A stretch of 64,000 nucleotides of DNA, taken from assembly GCF_018446385.1 (NCBI RefSeq), contig NC_055986.1:101961344-102025343 (forward strand). The letters run 5' to 3'. The stretch comes from Zingiber officinale (lineage: Eukaryota > Streptophyta > Magnoliopsida > Zingiberales > Zingiberaceae). The notes under the pieces were generated by a model that saw only the letters and a list, made by a program, of their open reading frames with translations, was not told the DNA's origin and made no database searches. This document shows positions 10,507 through 22,952 of the stretch, one piece after another; the stretch's first letter is position 1; each line of letters opens with the position of its first letter. A program made the position numbers and the translations under genes.

Positions 10507-11771
10507 GTCATAGAGGCAAATCCAAGCAAAGTAAAGGCCTTGCAAGATATGCGCCCATCTTGTAATTTGAAGGAAGCCCAATGGTTGACCTGTCGGATCA
10601 TGGCGTTATCCAGATTCATCTCCAAGTCATCCGATCGGAGTCTGCCGTTCTTCAAGATACTGCGCTAAGCTACCAAATTTTAGTGGGACGCGGAGTGCGA
10701 TCGGGCATTCAAAGAGCTCAAGGAGTACCTCAACTCCCTGCCTATTTTGGCTAAGTTGTGTGTTGGTGAGCCACTCCGGATCTACCTGTCTTCTACCGAT
10801 TATGCGGTCGGCTCCGATTTAGTTAGGCAGAATCGCAAAGAACAACCTGTGTACTTTTTGAGCCATATATTAAAAGATGTTGAATCTCGCTACACTGGTC
10901 TTGCAAAGTTGGCTTATGCATTAGTGCTCGCCGAGCAGAGACTTCGCCCGTACTTCCTAGCGCACTCAATAATTGTGATGACCAATAGCGCCTTGGGAAG
11001 AGTCCTCCTCAATCCCGAGGTGTCCGGACGACTGATTAAGTGGACGACGGAGCTTAGTGAGTTCGACATTAGTACCAACCACGAACAACCATCAAAGCAC
11101 AATCCTTGACGAATTTCATCACCGAGGTACAGAGTCTAGAGCTAGAAGCTGTTTGGAGGATATACGTGGATGGTTCATCCACTCGGTAGGGAAGCGATAT
11201 CGACATATTACTCATCTCACCACAAGAAGTCGGATGCAACTATCCGTTAGGCTGGACTACAGAGCCACCAATAATAAAGCTGAGTATGAGGCATTGATTG
11301 TCAGCTTACAGGCCACTCGGCATGTGGGAGCCGTTAAAATCCTCATCCACTCGGACTCCAAGTTGGTCGCTCAGCAGCTGTCCGGAATGTTCAGATAAGC
11401 AACATCTAACTCAAGCTCTATGCGGAAGCCTTCGATAAGCTGAAGACAAACTTTCAGGAGGTCATTATACAGAAGATTCCCCGATCAGAGAACCAGGCTA
11501 CAGATGAATTGGCCAACTAGCCAGTTCATTGTTGTCGATCGTGATAGCGCAACCGATTGAACAAGTGTCGCTGGTGGCACACGTTGACCGAATGGAAGGG
11601 ATCACCTTCCCGAACGACTGGAGGACGACAATAATGGAGTACCTACGATCGGGGGTCACATTGGCCGATCAGAAGGAAGCTCGCTTTTTGGAGAAAAGAG
11701 CTGGATGATTCACCATGATCGGAGACCGGCTGTATAAAAAAGTCTTCTCCAGACCTCTGTTCAAGTGCATC
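10507..11771 (+). pseudogene. Tat RNase H, second RNase H and start of integrase (broken)
   Basis: After a stop at 10504-10506 the first RNase H is recognisable around 10690-11080 (for example YLSSTDYAVGSDLV and ESRYTGLAKLAYALV). A second RNase H of the archaeal-like type used by Tat/Athila elements follows at about 11155-11400, with DYRATNNKAEYEAL and ILIHSDSKLVAQQLSG. Remnants around 11450-11510 (SENQATDELA) and 11570-11770 (VTLADQKEARFLEK) lead towards integrase and stop at the junction with the next element. Several stops and frame changes are present. The second RNase H is the main reason for the Tat assignment. Confidence 0.8.
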
Positions 11772-11916
11772 AGATCATGGGTTTAAAAGGATGCATGATA
11801 TCTCCATTGACATGAGACTTTTTTGGGAGAGCCCAAGAGCAAAGCCAAGAGGGCCTAGACCCAAGTGGACAATATCATGCCATTGTGGAGATATGTGAAC
11901 ATCCTTTTGCACAAAA
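11772..11916 (+). repeat. Left (5') LTR of the TRIM-like element, truncated
   Basis: It matches 24026-24172 over about 145 bases, including GGATGCATGATATCTCC-type phrases and the CCTTTTG...CACAA end. The first 40 or so bases of the LTR are missing. Confidence 0.75.
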
Positions 11917-11918
11917 AA

Positions 11919-11938
11919 TGATATCAGAGCCATGGTCC
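11919..11938 (+). other. Primer-binding site of the TRIM-like element
   Basis: TGATATCAGAGCCATGGTCC lies 2 nt after the left LTR end. It is a one-base variant of the tRNA-Met primer site TGGTATCAGAGC. Confidence 0.75.
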
Positions 11939-11980
11939 AGACCAGATGTCATGTGGGGTGGCCTTGAACGAAGTTGAGGG

Positions 11981-12369
11981 TGGGCCCGAAGTAGGTCAGG
12001 GTGATCAGATGCTTGTGAGGAGGCCCAGAGCAGGTCAGGATGGTTGAATGCTCGCGGGGAGGCTCGAAGTAGGTCAAGGTGATCGGATGTTCGCGGGGAA
12101 CCCAGAGTAAGTTAGGGTGACCAGATGCTTGCTGGGAGGCCTGGAGCAGGTCAAAGTGATCAGATACTTGCGGGGAGGTAAGTAGGTCAGGGTGACCGGA
12201 TGCTCGCAGATAGGCCCGAAGCAGGTCAAGATTGACCGGATCCAGCTGCTTACAGGGAGGCTCGGAATAGGTCAGGATGACTGGATGTTTGTGGGAAAGG
12301 CCCCGAAACAGGTCAAGGTGACCGGATACTCTCGGGGAGGTCCGGAGCAGGTCAGGATGACTGGATGCT
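11981..12369 (+). repeat. 39-bp tandem repeat, left part (about 10 copies)
   Basis: The core phrase AGGTCAGGGTGACCGGATGC recurs with exact 39-base spacing (for example 11993, 12032, 12071, 12110). Copies differ by a few substitutions each, and two carry small indels. Because 39 is a multiple of three, one frame stays open as a 13-residue peptide repeat for part of the array. The array is cut at 12369 by the composite insertion and resumes in phase at 23727. Confidence 0.9.
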
Positions 12370-15190
12370 CGTAAAATACCGGAAAATAGGTGAATATTAA
12401 TAAGGGAATTTTCCGGAATTTTTGGACATTTTTCGGGAATTTTTCGGAGCTCGTACGGACAAGTAACGGGGACAAGTACGGGGCCGAGAAAAAAAAAACC
12501 TGTTTAGGCTACCCATTTATGTGAGGAAAAGTTTATTTTCTTTTCCTTTTCTAATTCTTTTTCTTTTTATTCATTTTCTGATTTTCCTTTCTTATTTCTT
12601 TTCTCCTCCCCCGCGTGCCGAGCCATTTCCCCGACACCGCCCTTCACTCTTCTCCGATCGCGTGCCCTAACCGGCGCCGCGGTAGTTCCCATCTCCTTGC
12701 AATTCAAGCCGTGGTCGCGGGTTGCATCTCCTTCTTCCCTTTCCTTCTTCACGCCGTCCCTGTGCCCTTCTCCCCTTCCGTGACACCGAAGCCACCATCG
12801 CTGGTTTCGCCGTGCCCTAGCCGGCCGATGCCATCTCCTTCCTTTTCTCCTTTGCTGACGCCGGCGACCCAATCTCTGCCCTAGTTGAGAGCCACCGTCG
12901 ACCGCTCGGAGCTCTAGTCCTTGCCGTGGAGTTCCTAGCGCCGGCTGCTACTTTTTGTGCCCTAACCCGACGCCAGCCACTCGAGAAGCGCCGGCCACCC
13001 CGATTCCAGCACCCGCGTACCACTGTTGGTTCCACTGTGCCCTAGCCGACACTTGCTCCCGAGCCACTCCGACCACCACCGACTGTTGATCGAGCAGCAC
13101 TGCTGCAAATCCTTTCCGGCACCTCTATCCTTCCGAGCAGTGCAGAGCTTGGATATTCTTCTCTGTTATTGATCAATCCTTCCTTGTGGTGGATCAACAA
13201 ACACAACTATGAGTTAGGTAAGGATTTCTGTTAACGTCAACAGTGTTATGGATGGAGGTATGCTACTATAAGGTTTTCTATTAAGTTGGATTTGGAATTT
13301 GTTTTCCAATTGGCAGTGAACGGTCTGAAGTTGCTGGATTTCGGTCTTTCCGTTGTGAATCGAGTCCGTTGCCATCACAGACGACTGAAGGAGAGTTAGA
13401 GGTAAGATTTATGGTTTTGATCTTTGTGGTAGATTATTGCTAGATGTATTAGCAATAATTATTGACGTAAGTCTAGAAGTTATATAACAGTGTAATTGGG
13501 GTTAATGAAACTAACCCTAACTGGTCGGTGGATTTGAAATTAGTTTAGCTATTTGGTTATAATTAAATTTAGCTAAACTATACGGTTTATTACAGGACTT
13601 TGATTCGAGACGAGCATCTCGACGCCCGAGTTGGACCATTTCGATTGGAGGCGGGTACTTTGACTTATGTCTTTTGATATGCATGATAATATGTTTAACA
13701 TATAACAATAATTGTGTTATCTGGTTGTTTCGGTTGGTCGCTACATGATTAGTTACATGTTTGTTTGTTTATTTATGCTGCACTGCATGATATCTACCTG
13801 ATCACATATGCTTTAGGTAGTGAACCAACCACATGCTATGATATGTTCTGGATCTAGGGTTTATTTGATACCCTATTTGATTGGTGTACCTTCTATTTGA
13901 TACTTCTTCCAGTGGTACACACTTGTATCTAGTTATATGGACTATGCCATGTTTTTAGTGTCATGCATCATGATTGCATACTGTGCGATTGTCGGCTCCA
14001 CTTTGGTTGAGCCCATCGCCAGTTACATGTACTGCACACACCACCCATGGATTAGTTGTATATCTGGCTGGAGTGTGGTTGTTCTGCTGTTTGGCTCCGT
14101 TGGTCAGGTGACTCAGCGTGGTAGCCGACAGTCAGTTCCGCTCTGTTTGGCTCCGTTGGCATTTAGGGTAGCAGCGTGGTAGCCGGCAGATGGTGGACTC
14201 TGTTTGGCTCCGTTGGTCAGGAGACTCAGCGTGGTAGCCGGCAGAGATTTTTCCTCCCCGTCGTTGTGTACCGGGAGATGAGAGCATTGAGCTCCCCCAT
14301 TTATGATTTGGGGCCAGAGGACAGGAGTACTCCGACAGCATTCCGTCCACTCAGTCACTGTCAGGAGCAGTGATGTCAGAGTGCACGGTCACCATATGCA
14401 TTTATTTCATTTTATTGTTGTGATTGCTGCACTTATATGCTGCATTTGTATGGATGCATTTGATTGACATGCATACAGGATTATGATTTCTTCGGTCTGA
14501 CGACCTGTTACCTTTGTACCTTGATCCCGGTTAGTACAGTTATCTCCTGATTTCGTTTCAGTTGCATTTATTCCTTCTCGTATTCAGGAGACTGTGCGCA
14601 TGATTAGTGTTGTCTGTTATTTGTTTTATTATGCATATCAGTGTTGGACTCACCCCGCCTCCATTGTTGATATTTTCAGGTTGAGGCTGTCCGGAGCAGT
14701 TCCAGTCGCTGGCCCCCCATCTGCACGTAGAGCTAGCTCTCTACTAGTTTGTTATTTGTTTTATTTTGGCCTTTTTCTATATCAGACTTTGTTTTTAGTA
14801 TGGTCTTTGGATTTTTCCTATGGATATTGTATGGAGTGATACCTTTTGATGGATTTTTGATATGATATTGGATTCCATTCTACTACGTGCCTGCCTGGAC
14901 GGCAGAAGAGGTGAGTTCGATGGATTTGAGCTTTACGAGTATTAGTGGAGTAGGGTGGATTTCGAGTCAGAGTCCTATTGTTATTGATTACTATTATTAA
15001 CTGCGTGGTTGTGACAGCCAGAGGCTGAATATCTTTATAAACTGCGTGGTGTTTATTTTTTTATTTTTGTTATCATTCCAGCCGCCTGTGGCTGATGTAT
15101 ATGTGATATGTAGAAAGTTTCATATTGTCCGCCGTACAGGGGAGATGCTGCCAAAATTTCTTCGGACAGAGACTCCTCTGGGGCGTGACA
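12370..15190 (+). repeat. 5' LTR of the Tekay-like element in the composite
   Basis: This 2.82-kb LTR aligns with 20043-22837. It ends ...CTGGGGCGTGACA. It contains a GC-rich, CT-rich leader (12590-13150) and three diverged copies of a phrase around CTGTTTGGCTCCGTTGG (about 14088, 14142, 14199). Confidence 0.85.
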
Positions 15191-18100
15191 ATGTTTGCAC
15201 TTATTTTTATCTTCTTGAGATGTTTTTTGAGAGCTTAAGTTTTACGATCTTTGTTTTCGTATTTCGGATAGTTGATATAACCTGATACCAATTGATATGG
15301 TATCAGAGCGCCAAAGTTTGACGATATTTGTTTGATTTCCGTGTGTTGGATTTTTGAGATTTATCTGATACCAATTCATTGGTATCAGAGTAGGGTGTGA
15401 TACTTGCTTTTGAGATTTTGGATATTTTTATACTAGCCCTAGTTGCGAGACATATTGGTGTGGGCAGTTATTTTCGGTTGCACGGATGTGTCCGTTTCGA
15501 TTATGTTATGGACTTCCGTTTTGGATTTATATGGATTTCCGGTGTTTGTTTTTCTCGTACGGAATTCCGAGGTCATTTTGGGGACTGGACAGCGATGGAA
15601 CATCTCCAGACGGCATATAGGTATGATGTTTAATTTTATAGTTTTTGACAGGTATTAGCATTCTTTATTTAGTACCTGTCTGGTTGTTGTAGCACATATT
15701 ACTTGTGATGAGTTAGCCATTGAGGATGGTTGACCTTAATAGAGATAAGGGATTATAGTCTCTGGTGATTTTTCTTATCATACCATCAGTAGTTTTAGCT
15801 TCTGTTACTACTCATAAGGGATGGAGGCACATACCAGCCTCTGCTATTGTTAGTTGGGTAGTGGATGATACCTATAGACTCCTGTTGACTTAGCCAGTAG
15901 AGTTTTTATACTCATACCTTTTGGATATTAGGGTACCCGATACGATGGGAATTGGTCATTGGGGGTTATCATGTTTGATCATTGTTGAGAATGATTTGAG
16001 GTTGAGGGATATTGTGAGATCAGGTATTGTGATATGTTCATTTCTAATGATTTATGAGGATAAATGTTATGTGGTTGTCTGATGACCAATTACTAGATAT
16101 TTGTTTTGATGATCTATTAGTGGATAACTATTTTGATGATTTATATTTGGGATGTCGTTAATGGTGACATAATGAGTGTCATGTATGATATTCACAGGTT
16201 TGATGATTATGGTGGGTGATCATATTATAAATTTGGGTGCTGGAGAGTTTTACGGTTGAATGTGCCTATGAGATTTAAATAAACCTGGTTGGTTATGGAT
16301 AGTTAACAGGATGATATATATATAAGAAAAAAATGATATATGCTTCCTCTGATATGGGACTATGTGGATAAATAATGATTAATGTTTTGAATGCTAACTT
16401 GCCCTCATGGGGAGTAGAGATTTATTCATCTGATATAGTGTGGGCTGATGTTTTTGAGGATGAAGATGAGATTGTTTTGTTGTTCTTAAATTCTGACTTT
16501 TTCTTTTGGGTCGTACACATTTATACATATGATATTATGTGGTTGGATATACCTTAGTTGCTTGTGGAGGATTAAAGTATTCTTGATTAGTTAGTAGATG
16601 AAAGATTTAGTTTTGTTGGTTGATCAGTAGAGGATTGTCATACTCTATTTTTAGAGGTTCGAACCTTTAGGATATTTGTGCTTAGTTATGTATCTAAAGC
16701 ACATTTGAGTACATGCTTTGTACTGACGTGGAAAGGATTGATTTTGCCATATATCACTGACGACTTGGATAGGTTATAGAGGATCGATGTATCATATTCC
16801 ATGAAGACTTTGACCGTGGACTGTATATATCTGGTGGGATAACTTAGAGGGTGCATTGGGATATGTGACCCCGCTGATGTAAGGAAGTGTAGAGCTAATT
16901 GCTTAACACTTATGGGATACAATTGTTACTAGTGTATACTGGAAGAGTACATTTGGATTTATGATGATAAAATTTTCCCCATTAGATATAGTCTTGGTAG
17001 TGTATGACATTGACTTGCAATGTTATACCATGGTGTGTATATCTTTCTTGTCCGATACTAGTTCCTTTGAACCTATAGCAGGGTTGTTACTGGATGATTA
17101 GGCTGTTTGATTTAGGGTTGTTTTTGATTGGTGTATTCATGCTTGATTCATATGCATGAATTTTGTTTAGATATACCGTAACCCATGGGTGTTGGTAGCA
17201 TAAGGTTGGTCTCTTTGATTGAGCTGGTATGCTGATTTTGCATGTCTATATTGGATGTATATTATGATTGTTATGTGTTGTAGGAGTCCTGTGGTAGACT
17301 GCCCATTTGCAAGTAGTATATGTAACCATGTTCTGATATGGTTTGAAGGTTCCTAGTGGATTATAGATATGTAGTTCGGTGTATGTATCTGGATGTATTA
17401 TTGAAGATATCTTGTTGATTAAATCCGAGATGTAGTATAAGTACATCGGTGGTGTTTTGATGGAGGCATTTTGTCGATTTAATCTGAGTTGGGATATGTA
17501 CATATGTGTTTGGTGTGGTATCTGAGGTAACTTTTTGATATGTTTGATTTGTGAGTGCACCTGAGTTTAGTATGCTTTATTGGAAGTATATGTTGGTTAT
17601 ACTCTGGGCATAGGTGAAGATATGTCATGTGGGTGTTGTTTGAGGTGTATTATTGATTTTACCTACATTGATTTTGCACACGTGTTCGGTATGCATTGTT
17701 GGAGATATCACGATGATTTATACCTATGTTGTGAGTATGTTTGGTGTGTACTAATTGGAGGATTATGTCGATCATACATATGTTGTGTGAGCACGTGTGC
17801 CAAGTATATATTGGTAGCAGCATGATGATTCTACTTATGCTGAATGCAGAATGTGGAGTGACTGCATTATGTCATTTGTTGAATTAACCCATCAACTAAT
17901 TTTCCTATCAGTGGATGATCCACTAGGATGCTGATAGAGTTGATGATGGATTTGATTAGTTACTAGGTTGTTATATCCTAGGCTAACCACAGCGAATTGT
18001 GGTAGAGAGATCTTGTACAGTCTCTAGCTGGATAGTTAGGTGCCTTAGGGTACTTAGGTATTGTTTTGTGGTGGAGCGTTGCTCCCACATATCACGGATT

Positions 18101-18430
18101 GCTGGTAGCGGAGCATTGCTCCTATATTTATTGCAGATACATATTTCAGATTATTTGTGGTGGAGTGTTCCTCCCACATATTGAGGATTTCTTGTGGTAG
18201 AGCGTTGCTCCCACATATGTTGTGTTTCCTGTGATGGAGCGTTGCTCTCACCCTGGAGGATTTATTTTTTTTGTGATTTATGTTATTGATGATCAGATTT
18301 TTCGATTTATTATTGGAGATCTTATGAATAGGAATGTCTGTGATACGGACATTATGTGTATTGGTTTTTGTCATATAGGCTTACAGTGCCTTAGATGTTT
18401 TCAGGGACTCGATGATCCTGGTATGTCGAG
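15191..18430 (+). other. Internal region of the Tekay-like element without recognisable coding
   Basis: A sequence matching TGGTATCAGAGC is at 15298-15309, and a weaker one (TGGTATCAGAG) at 15370. The first lies 107 nt past the LTR end instead of adjacent, which is unusual. From about 15700 the sequence is T/G-rich with no gag or protease that I can recognise, so gag is heavily decayed, deleted or replaced. The hairpin repeats at 18069-18252 lie in this region. Confidence 0.5.
18069..18252. repeat. Five copies of a hairpin-forming 25-base repeat
   Basis: GTGGTGGAGCGTTGCTCCCAC and four variants start near 18069, 18101, 18156, 18193 and 18229. The core GGAGC-GTT-GCTCC is self-complementary, and GTGG/CCAC extends the stem. 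Spacing varies from 32 to 55 bases. Confidence 0.75.
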
Positions 18431-18435
18431 GATGT

Positions 18436-19935
18436 TTAGATAGGTGTCCATTATCTTTGTGGACGATGTTGTGATTTATTACGGATCCGAGGTGAGTCAC
18501 GTACACTATCTTTGCATAGATCTAGAGATGATTCGACAAGAACATTTATATGTGATTATCAATAGTGCTGGTTTGGATTGTCTATTGTTATGATGTTTGG
18601 GACACACGGTCACCAGTAGGAGTGTACCGTGGTTCCACAGGAGATAGAGGTTGTTACCGTTGGGAGTAGCCGAAATCAGTGTAGGAGATCCACAGTCTTT
18701 TGTGACTCGCAGGATATTACAGACCTTTCGTCGAGGGTTGCTTTCGCATACCTATGCTACTTTCACGCGTGACTATGAAAGGCGTGAAGTTTACTTGGAC
18801 TGAGGATTGCAAGATCAGCTTCTAGGAGCTGAAGCGGAGACTAGTGTCGGCTTCGATTTTTGGTTTTTACCTTCTGGAGAGGACGGATTTATCTTCTACA
18901 CCGACGCGTTTCTATAGGGTATGGGTGCTGTTCTGGTGCAGCACGTTAGAGTATTCTTATATGCTTCTCGATAGTTGAGGGAGCCTGAGAAGAAAATACT
19001 CAGTTCATGATCTGGAGTTGACCGCTATTATTTTTGCCCTGAAGATTTGGCGGCAGTACCTGTATGATATTACATTGAGATTCTCACTGACCATCGGAGT
19101 CTCAAATATCTGTTCACTCAGAAGGAACTTAATCTTCGACCGAGGAGATAGATGGAGTTCCTGAAGGATTGTGATTGTACCATTAGCTATCACCTGGGAA
19201 AAGCTAATGTGGTTACCGATGCACTTAGCTAGAGGTCCAGAGGGATTTTAGTTTGCCACCGAGTTGTGGTCACAGATTTGATTCAGGATTTCTCTGTGTT
19301 AGACCTTGAGGAGCAGGGACAGACCGAGCAGGGTAGTCTCGTTACCATAATTGCTCAGTCGTCGATCAGGATGAGAATCCGAGAGGCCCAGTTGTTGGGA
19401 CCTCATAGAGCTCAGCGAGGCAGAGTGGTCCTTACTATCGGACAGAGGATGACAGAGGCATAAGACTGCTGGAAGTGTTATACTGACCGGAGTCGGAGAC
19501 TCTTAGAGTTCTCCATTTACGACCATGTATTTTTACGAGTTTCACTCACGAAAGGGGTGAAGAGATTGGCCTCAAAGGTAAGCTAGCTCCGCGATATATT
19601 GGACTTTTCCACATCTCGGAAAGGATTAGAGCGGTAGCTTACCGGTTGGCACTATCGCTGTCTTTGGCAGGCGTCCACGATGTATTCCACGTATCTATGC
19701 TGAGGAGATATGTATCTGACCCGACACATGTGCTGACAGATATCTCAGTTCCCGTTCAGCCTAACGTAACTTATGAGGTGATTCCGGTATGTATTATAGA
19801 CCGGAAAGAGCGTTAATTGCGGAACAAGACTATCCGGCTGGTTAAAGTCGGATGACAGCATTATTCGGATGAGGAGGCTACTTGGGAGCTCGAGGATACT
19901 ATCCGAGCTCGATATCCCCATCTTTTCACTTGAGG
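18436..19935 (+). pseudogene. Tekay-like pol remnant: RT palm, RNase H, integrase C-terminus and chromodomain
   Basis: Reading across several frames, the RT active site (IIFVDDVVIYYGSE) is at about 18445-18490 and RNase H at about 18890-19060. The tether LTDHRSLKYLFTQKELN and YHLGKANVVTDALS are near 19085 and 19190. At about 19520 the sequence resumes with the integrase C-terminal phrase (VFLRVSLTKGVKR). VHDVFHVSMLRRYVSDPTH (near 19675) follows, and the region ends in a chromodomain-type tail (EEATWELEDTIRARYPHLF, near 19875-19930). The integrase zinc finger and catalytic core are missing between about 19460 and 19500. Many stops make it inactive. The C-terminal chromodomain and the order of domains indicate a chromovirus of the Tekay/Del type. 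Confidence 0.75.
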
Positions 19936-20030
19936 TATGTGATTTATTTACCGTTCAGCATTTATACTATATATCTGTTGTTAGTACTTGCTGATGGTAG
20001 ATAACGAAATTTGGGGACCAAATTTTTATT

Positions 20031-20042
20031 AGTGGGGGAGAA
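20031..20042 (+). other. Polypurine tract of the Tekay-like element
   Basis: AGTGGGGGAGAA immediately precedes the TGTAAAATACC start of the 3' LTR at 20043. Confidence 0.85.
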
Positions 20043-22837
20043 TGTAAAATACCGGAAAATATGCGAATATTAATAAGGGAATTTTTCGAAATTTTTGGAC
20101 ATTTTTCGGGAATTTTTCGGAGCTCGTACGGACGAGTAACGGGGACAAGTACGGGGCCGAGAAAAAAAACCTGTTTAGGCTACCCATTTATGTGAGGAAA
20201 AGTTTATTTTCTTTTCCTTTTCTAATTCTTTTTCTTTTTATTCATTTTCTGATTTTCCTTTCTTATTTCTTTTCTCCTCCCCCGCGTGCCGAGCCATTTC
20301 CCCGACGCCGCCCTTCACTCTTCTCCGATCGCGTGCCCTAACCGGCGCCGCGGCAGTTCCCATCTCCTTGCAATTCAAGCCGTGGTCGCGGGTTGCATCT
20401 CCTTCTTCCCTTTCCTTTTTCACGCCGTCCCTGTGCCCTTCTCCCCTTCCGCGACACCGAAGCCACCATCGCTGGTTTCGCCGTGCCCTAGCCGGCCGAT
20501 GCCATCTCCTTTCTTTTCTCCTTTGCCGACGCCGGCGACCCAATCTCTGCCCTAGTTGAGAGCCACCGTCGACCACCCGGAGCCCTAGTCCTTGCCGTGG
20601 AGTTCCTAGCGCCGGCTGCTACTTTTTGTGCCCTAACCTGACGCCAGCCACTCGAGAAGCGCCGGCCACCCCGATTCCGGCACCCGCGTACCACTGTTGG
20701 TTCCACTGTGCCCTAGCCGACACTTGCTCCCGAGCCACTCCGACCACCACCGACTGTTGATCGAGCAGCACTGCTGCAAATCCTTTCCGGCACCTCTATC
20801 CTTCCGAGCAGTGCAGAGCTTGGATATTCTTCTCTGTTATTGATCAATCCTTCCTTGTGGTGGATCAACAAACACAACTATGAGTTAGGTAAGGATTTTT
20901 GTTAACGTCAACAGTGTTATGGATGGAGGTATGCTACTATAAGGTTTTCTATTAAGTTGGATTTGGAATTTGTTTTCCAATTGGCAGTGAACGGTCTGAA
21001 GTTGCTGGATTTCGGTCTTTCCGTTGTAAATCGAGTCCGTTGCCATCACAGACGACTGAAGGAGAGTTAGAGGTAAGATTTATGGTTTTGATCTTTGTGG
21101 TAGATTATTGCTAGATGTATTAGCAATAATTATTGACGTAAGTCTAGAAGTTATATAACAGTGTAATTGGGGTTAATGAAACTAACCCTAACTGGTCGGT
21201 GGATTTGAAATTAGTTTAGCTATTTGGTTATAATTAAATTTAGCTAAACTATACGGTTTATTACAGGACTTTGATTCGAGATGAGCATCTCGACGCCCGA
21301 GTTGGACCATTTCGATTGGAGGCGGGTACTTTGACTTATGTCTTTTGATATGCATGATAATATGTTTAACATATAATAATAATTGTGTTATCTGGTTGTT
21401 TCGGTTGGTCGCTACATGATTAGTTACATGTTTGTTTATTTATTTATGCTGCACTGCATGATATCTACCTGATCACATATGCTTTAGGTAGTGAACCAAC
21501 CATATGCTATGATATGTTCTGGATCTAGGGTTTATTTGATACCCTATTTGATTGGTGTACCTTCTATTTGATACTTCTTCCAGTGGTACACACTTGTATC
21601 TAGTTATATGGACTATGCCATGTTTTTAGTGTCATGCATCATGATTGCATGCTGTGCGATTGTCGGCTCCACATTGGTTGAGCTCATCGCCAGTTACATG
21701 TACTGCACACACCACCCATGGATTAGTTGTATATCTGGTTGGAGTGTGGCGGTTCTGCTGTTTGGCTCCGTTGGTCAGGTGACTCGGTAGTGGTAGCCGA
21801 TCGATTCCTTCTGTTTGGCTCGTTGGCATTTAGGGTAGCGTGGTGGCCGTGGATGGTGGACTCTGTTTGGCTCCGTTGGTCGGAAGACTCAGCGTGGTAG
21901 CCGAGAGTTTCCTCCTCTCGTTGTGTCGGGAGATGAGAGCATTGAGCTCCCCATTTATGATTTGGGGCGGAGGGCGAGTACTCAAGCATTAGTCCACTCG
22001 ATCCTTTGTCGGGGCGGTGATGTCGAGTGTCTGGTCACCATATCATTTATTTCATTTTATTGTTGTGATTGCTGCACTTATATGCTGCATTTGTATGGAT
22101 GCATTTGATTGACATGCATACGATTATGATTTCTTGATCTGACGACCTGTTACCTTTGTACCTTGATCCCGGTTAGTACAGTTATCTCCTGATTTCGTTT
22201 CAGTTGCATTTATTCCTTCTCGTATTCAGGAGACTGTGCGCATGATTAGTGTTGTCTGTTATTTGTTTTATTATGCATATCAGTTGTACCTGCTGAGTGT
22301 TGGACTCACCCCGCCTCCATTGTTGATATTTTCAGGTTGAGGCTGTCCGGAGCAGTTCCAGTCGCTGGCCCTCCATCTGCACGTAGAGCTAGCTCTCTAC
22401 TAGTTTGTTATTTGTTTTATTTTGACCTTTTTCTATATCAGACTTTGTTTTTAGTATGGTCTTTGGTTTTTCCTATGGATATTGTATGGAGTGATACCTT
22501 TTGATGGATTTTTGATATGATATTGGATTCCATTCTACTACGTGCCTGCCTGGACGGCAGAAGAGGTGAGTTTGATGGATTTGAGCTTTACGAGTATTAG
22601 TGGAGTAGGGTGGATTTCGAGTCAGAGTCCTATTGTTATTGATTACTATTATTAACTGCGTGGTTGTGACAGCCAGAGGCTGAATATCTTTATAAACTGC
22701 GTGGTGTTTATTTTTTTATTTTTGTTATCATTCCAGCCGCCTGTGGCTGATGTATATGTGATATGTAGAAAGTTTCATATTGTCCGCCGTACAGGGGAGA
22801 TGCTGCCGAAATTTCTTCGGACAGAGACTCCTCTGGG
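20043..22837 (+). repeat. 3' LTR of the Tekay-like element, lacking its last 8 bases
   Basis: It is nearly identical to the 5' LTR over most of its length but stops at CTCTGGG, where the partner continues GCGTGACA. The shared GGG is also the first three bases of the 5S sequence that follows. Differences from the 5' LTR are unusually concentrated at about 21785-22140. There is also a 14-bp segment near 22285 absent from the 5' copy. Confidence 0.85.
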
Positions 22838-22952
22838 TGCGATCATACCAGCACTAATGCACCGGATCCCATCAGAACTCCGAAGTTAAGCGTGCTTGGG
22901 CGAGAGCAGTACTAGGATGGGTGACCCCCTGGGAAGTCCTCGTGTTGCACCT
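22835..22952 (+). rRNA. Full-length 5S rRNA sequence fused to an LTR end
   Basis: It runs from GGGTGCGATCATACCAGC to TTGCACCT, the full mature 5S length (118 nt). The internal promoter elements are present: box A (GAAGTTAAGCGTGC), the intermediate element and box C (GATGGGTGACC). By eye it has about two substitutions relative to the usual plant sequence. Its first base coincides with the broken end of the Tekay 3' LTR. No T-run terminator follows; seven bases (ATTAATC) separate it from the Cassandra element. It is a single copy, not a rDNA array, so it is probably a retro-copy rather than a working gene. Confidence 0.9.

Larger units (their letters stand above)
1262..11771 (+). mobile_element. 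Ty3/gypsy retrotransposon, Tat lineage, truncated and twice interrupted
   Basis: The order is LTR, primer-site motif, gag, protease, reverse transcriptase, RNase H, a second RNase H of the type found in Tat/Athila elements, and the start of integrase. The sequence stops at 11771 where the TRIM-like element begins, and no 3' LTR is present. Two later insertions split the coding region: the solo LTR (3328-5008) and the gag-only element (5412-9371). Removing both reconnects the element at their AACAC and GGAGG duplications. Many stops and frameshifts show it is old. The left boundary is uncertain by some tens of bases because there is no second LTR to align with. Confidence 0.8.

Noticed and set aside
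11981..12369. CRISPR array
   Set aside because: Repeats are contiguous 39-bp units without unique spacers, in a plant retroelement.
12567..12884. Long open frames on both strands (also at 20238-20576)
   Set aside because: They lie in the GC-rich leader of the Tekay LTR and are duplicated only because LTRs are copies; no domain, and both strands are open as expected from composition.
22835..22952. A genuine 5S rDNA locus
   Set aside because: Single copy, no T-run terminator, no rDNA spacer, fused to an LTR end.
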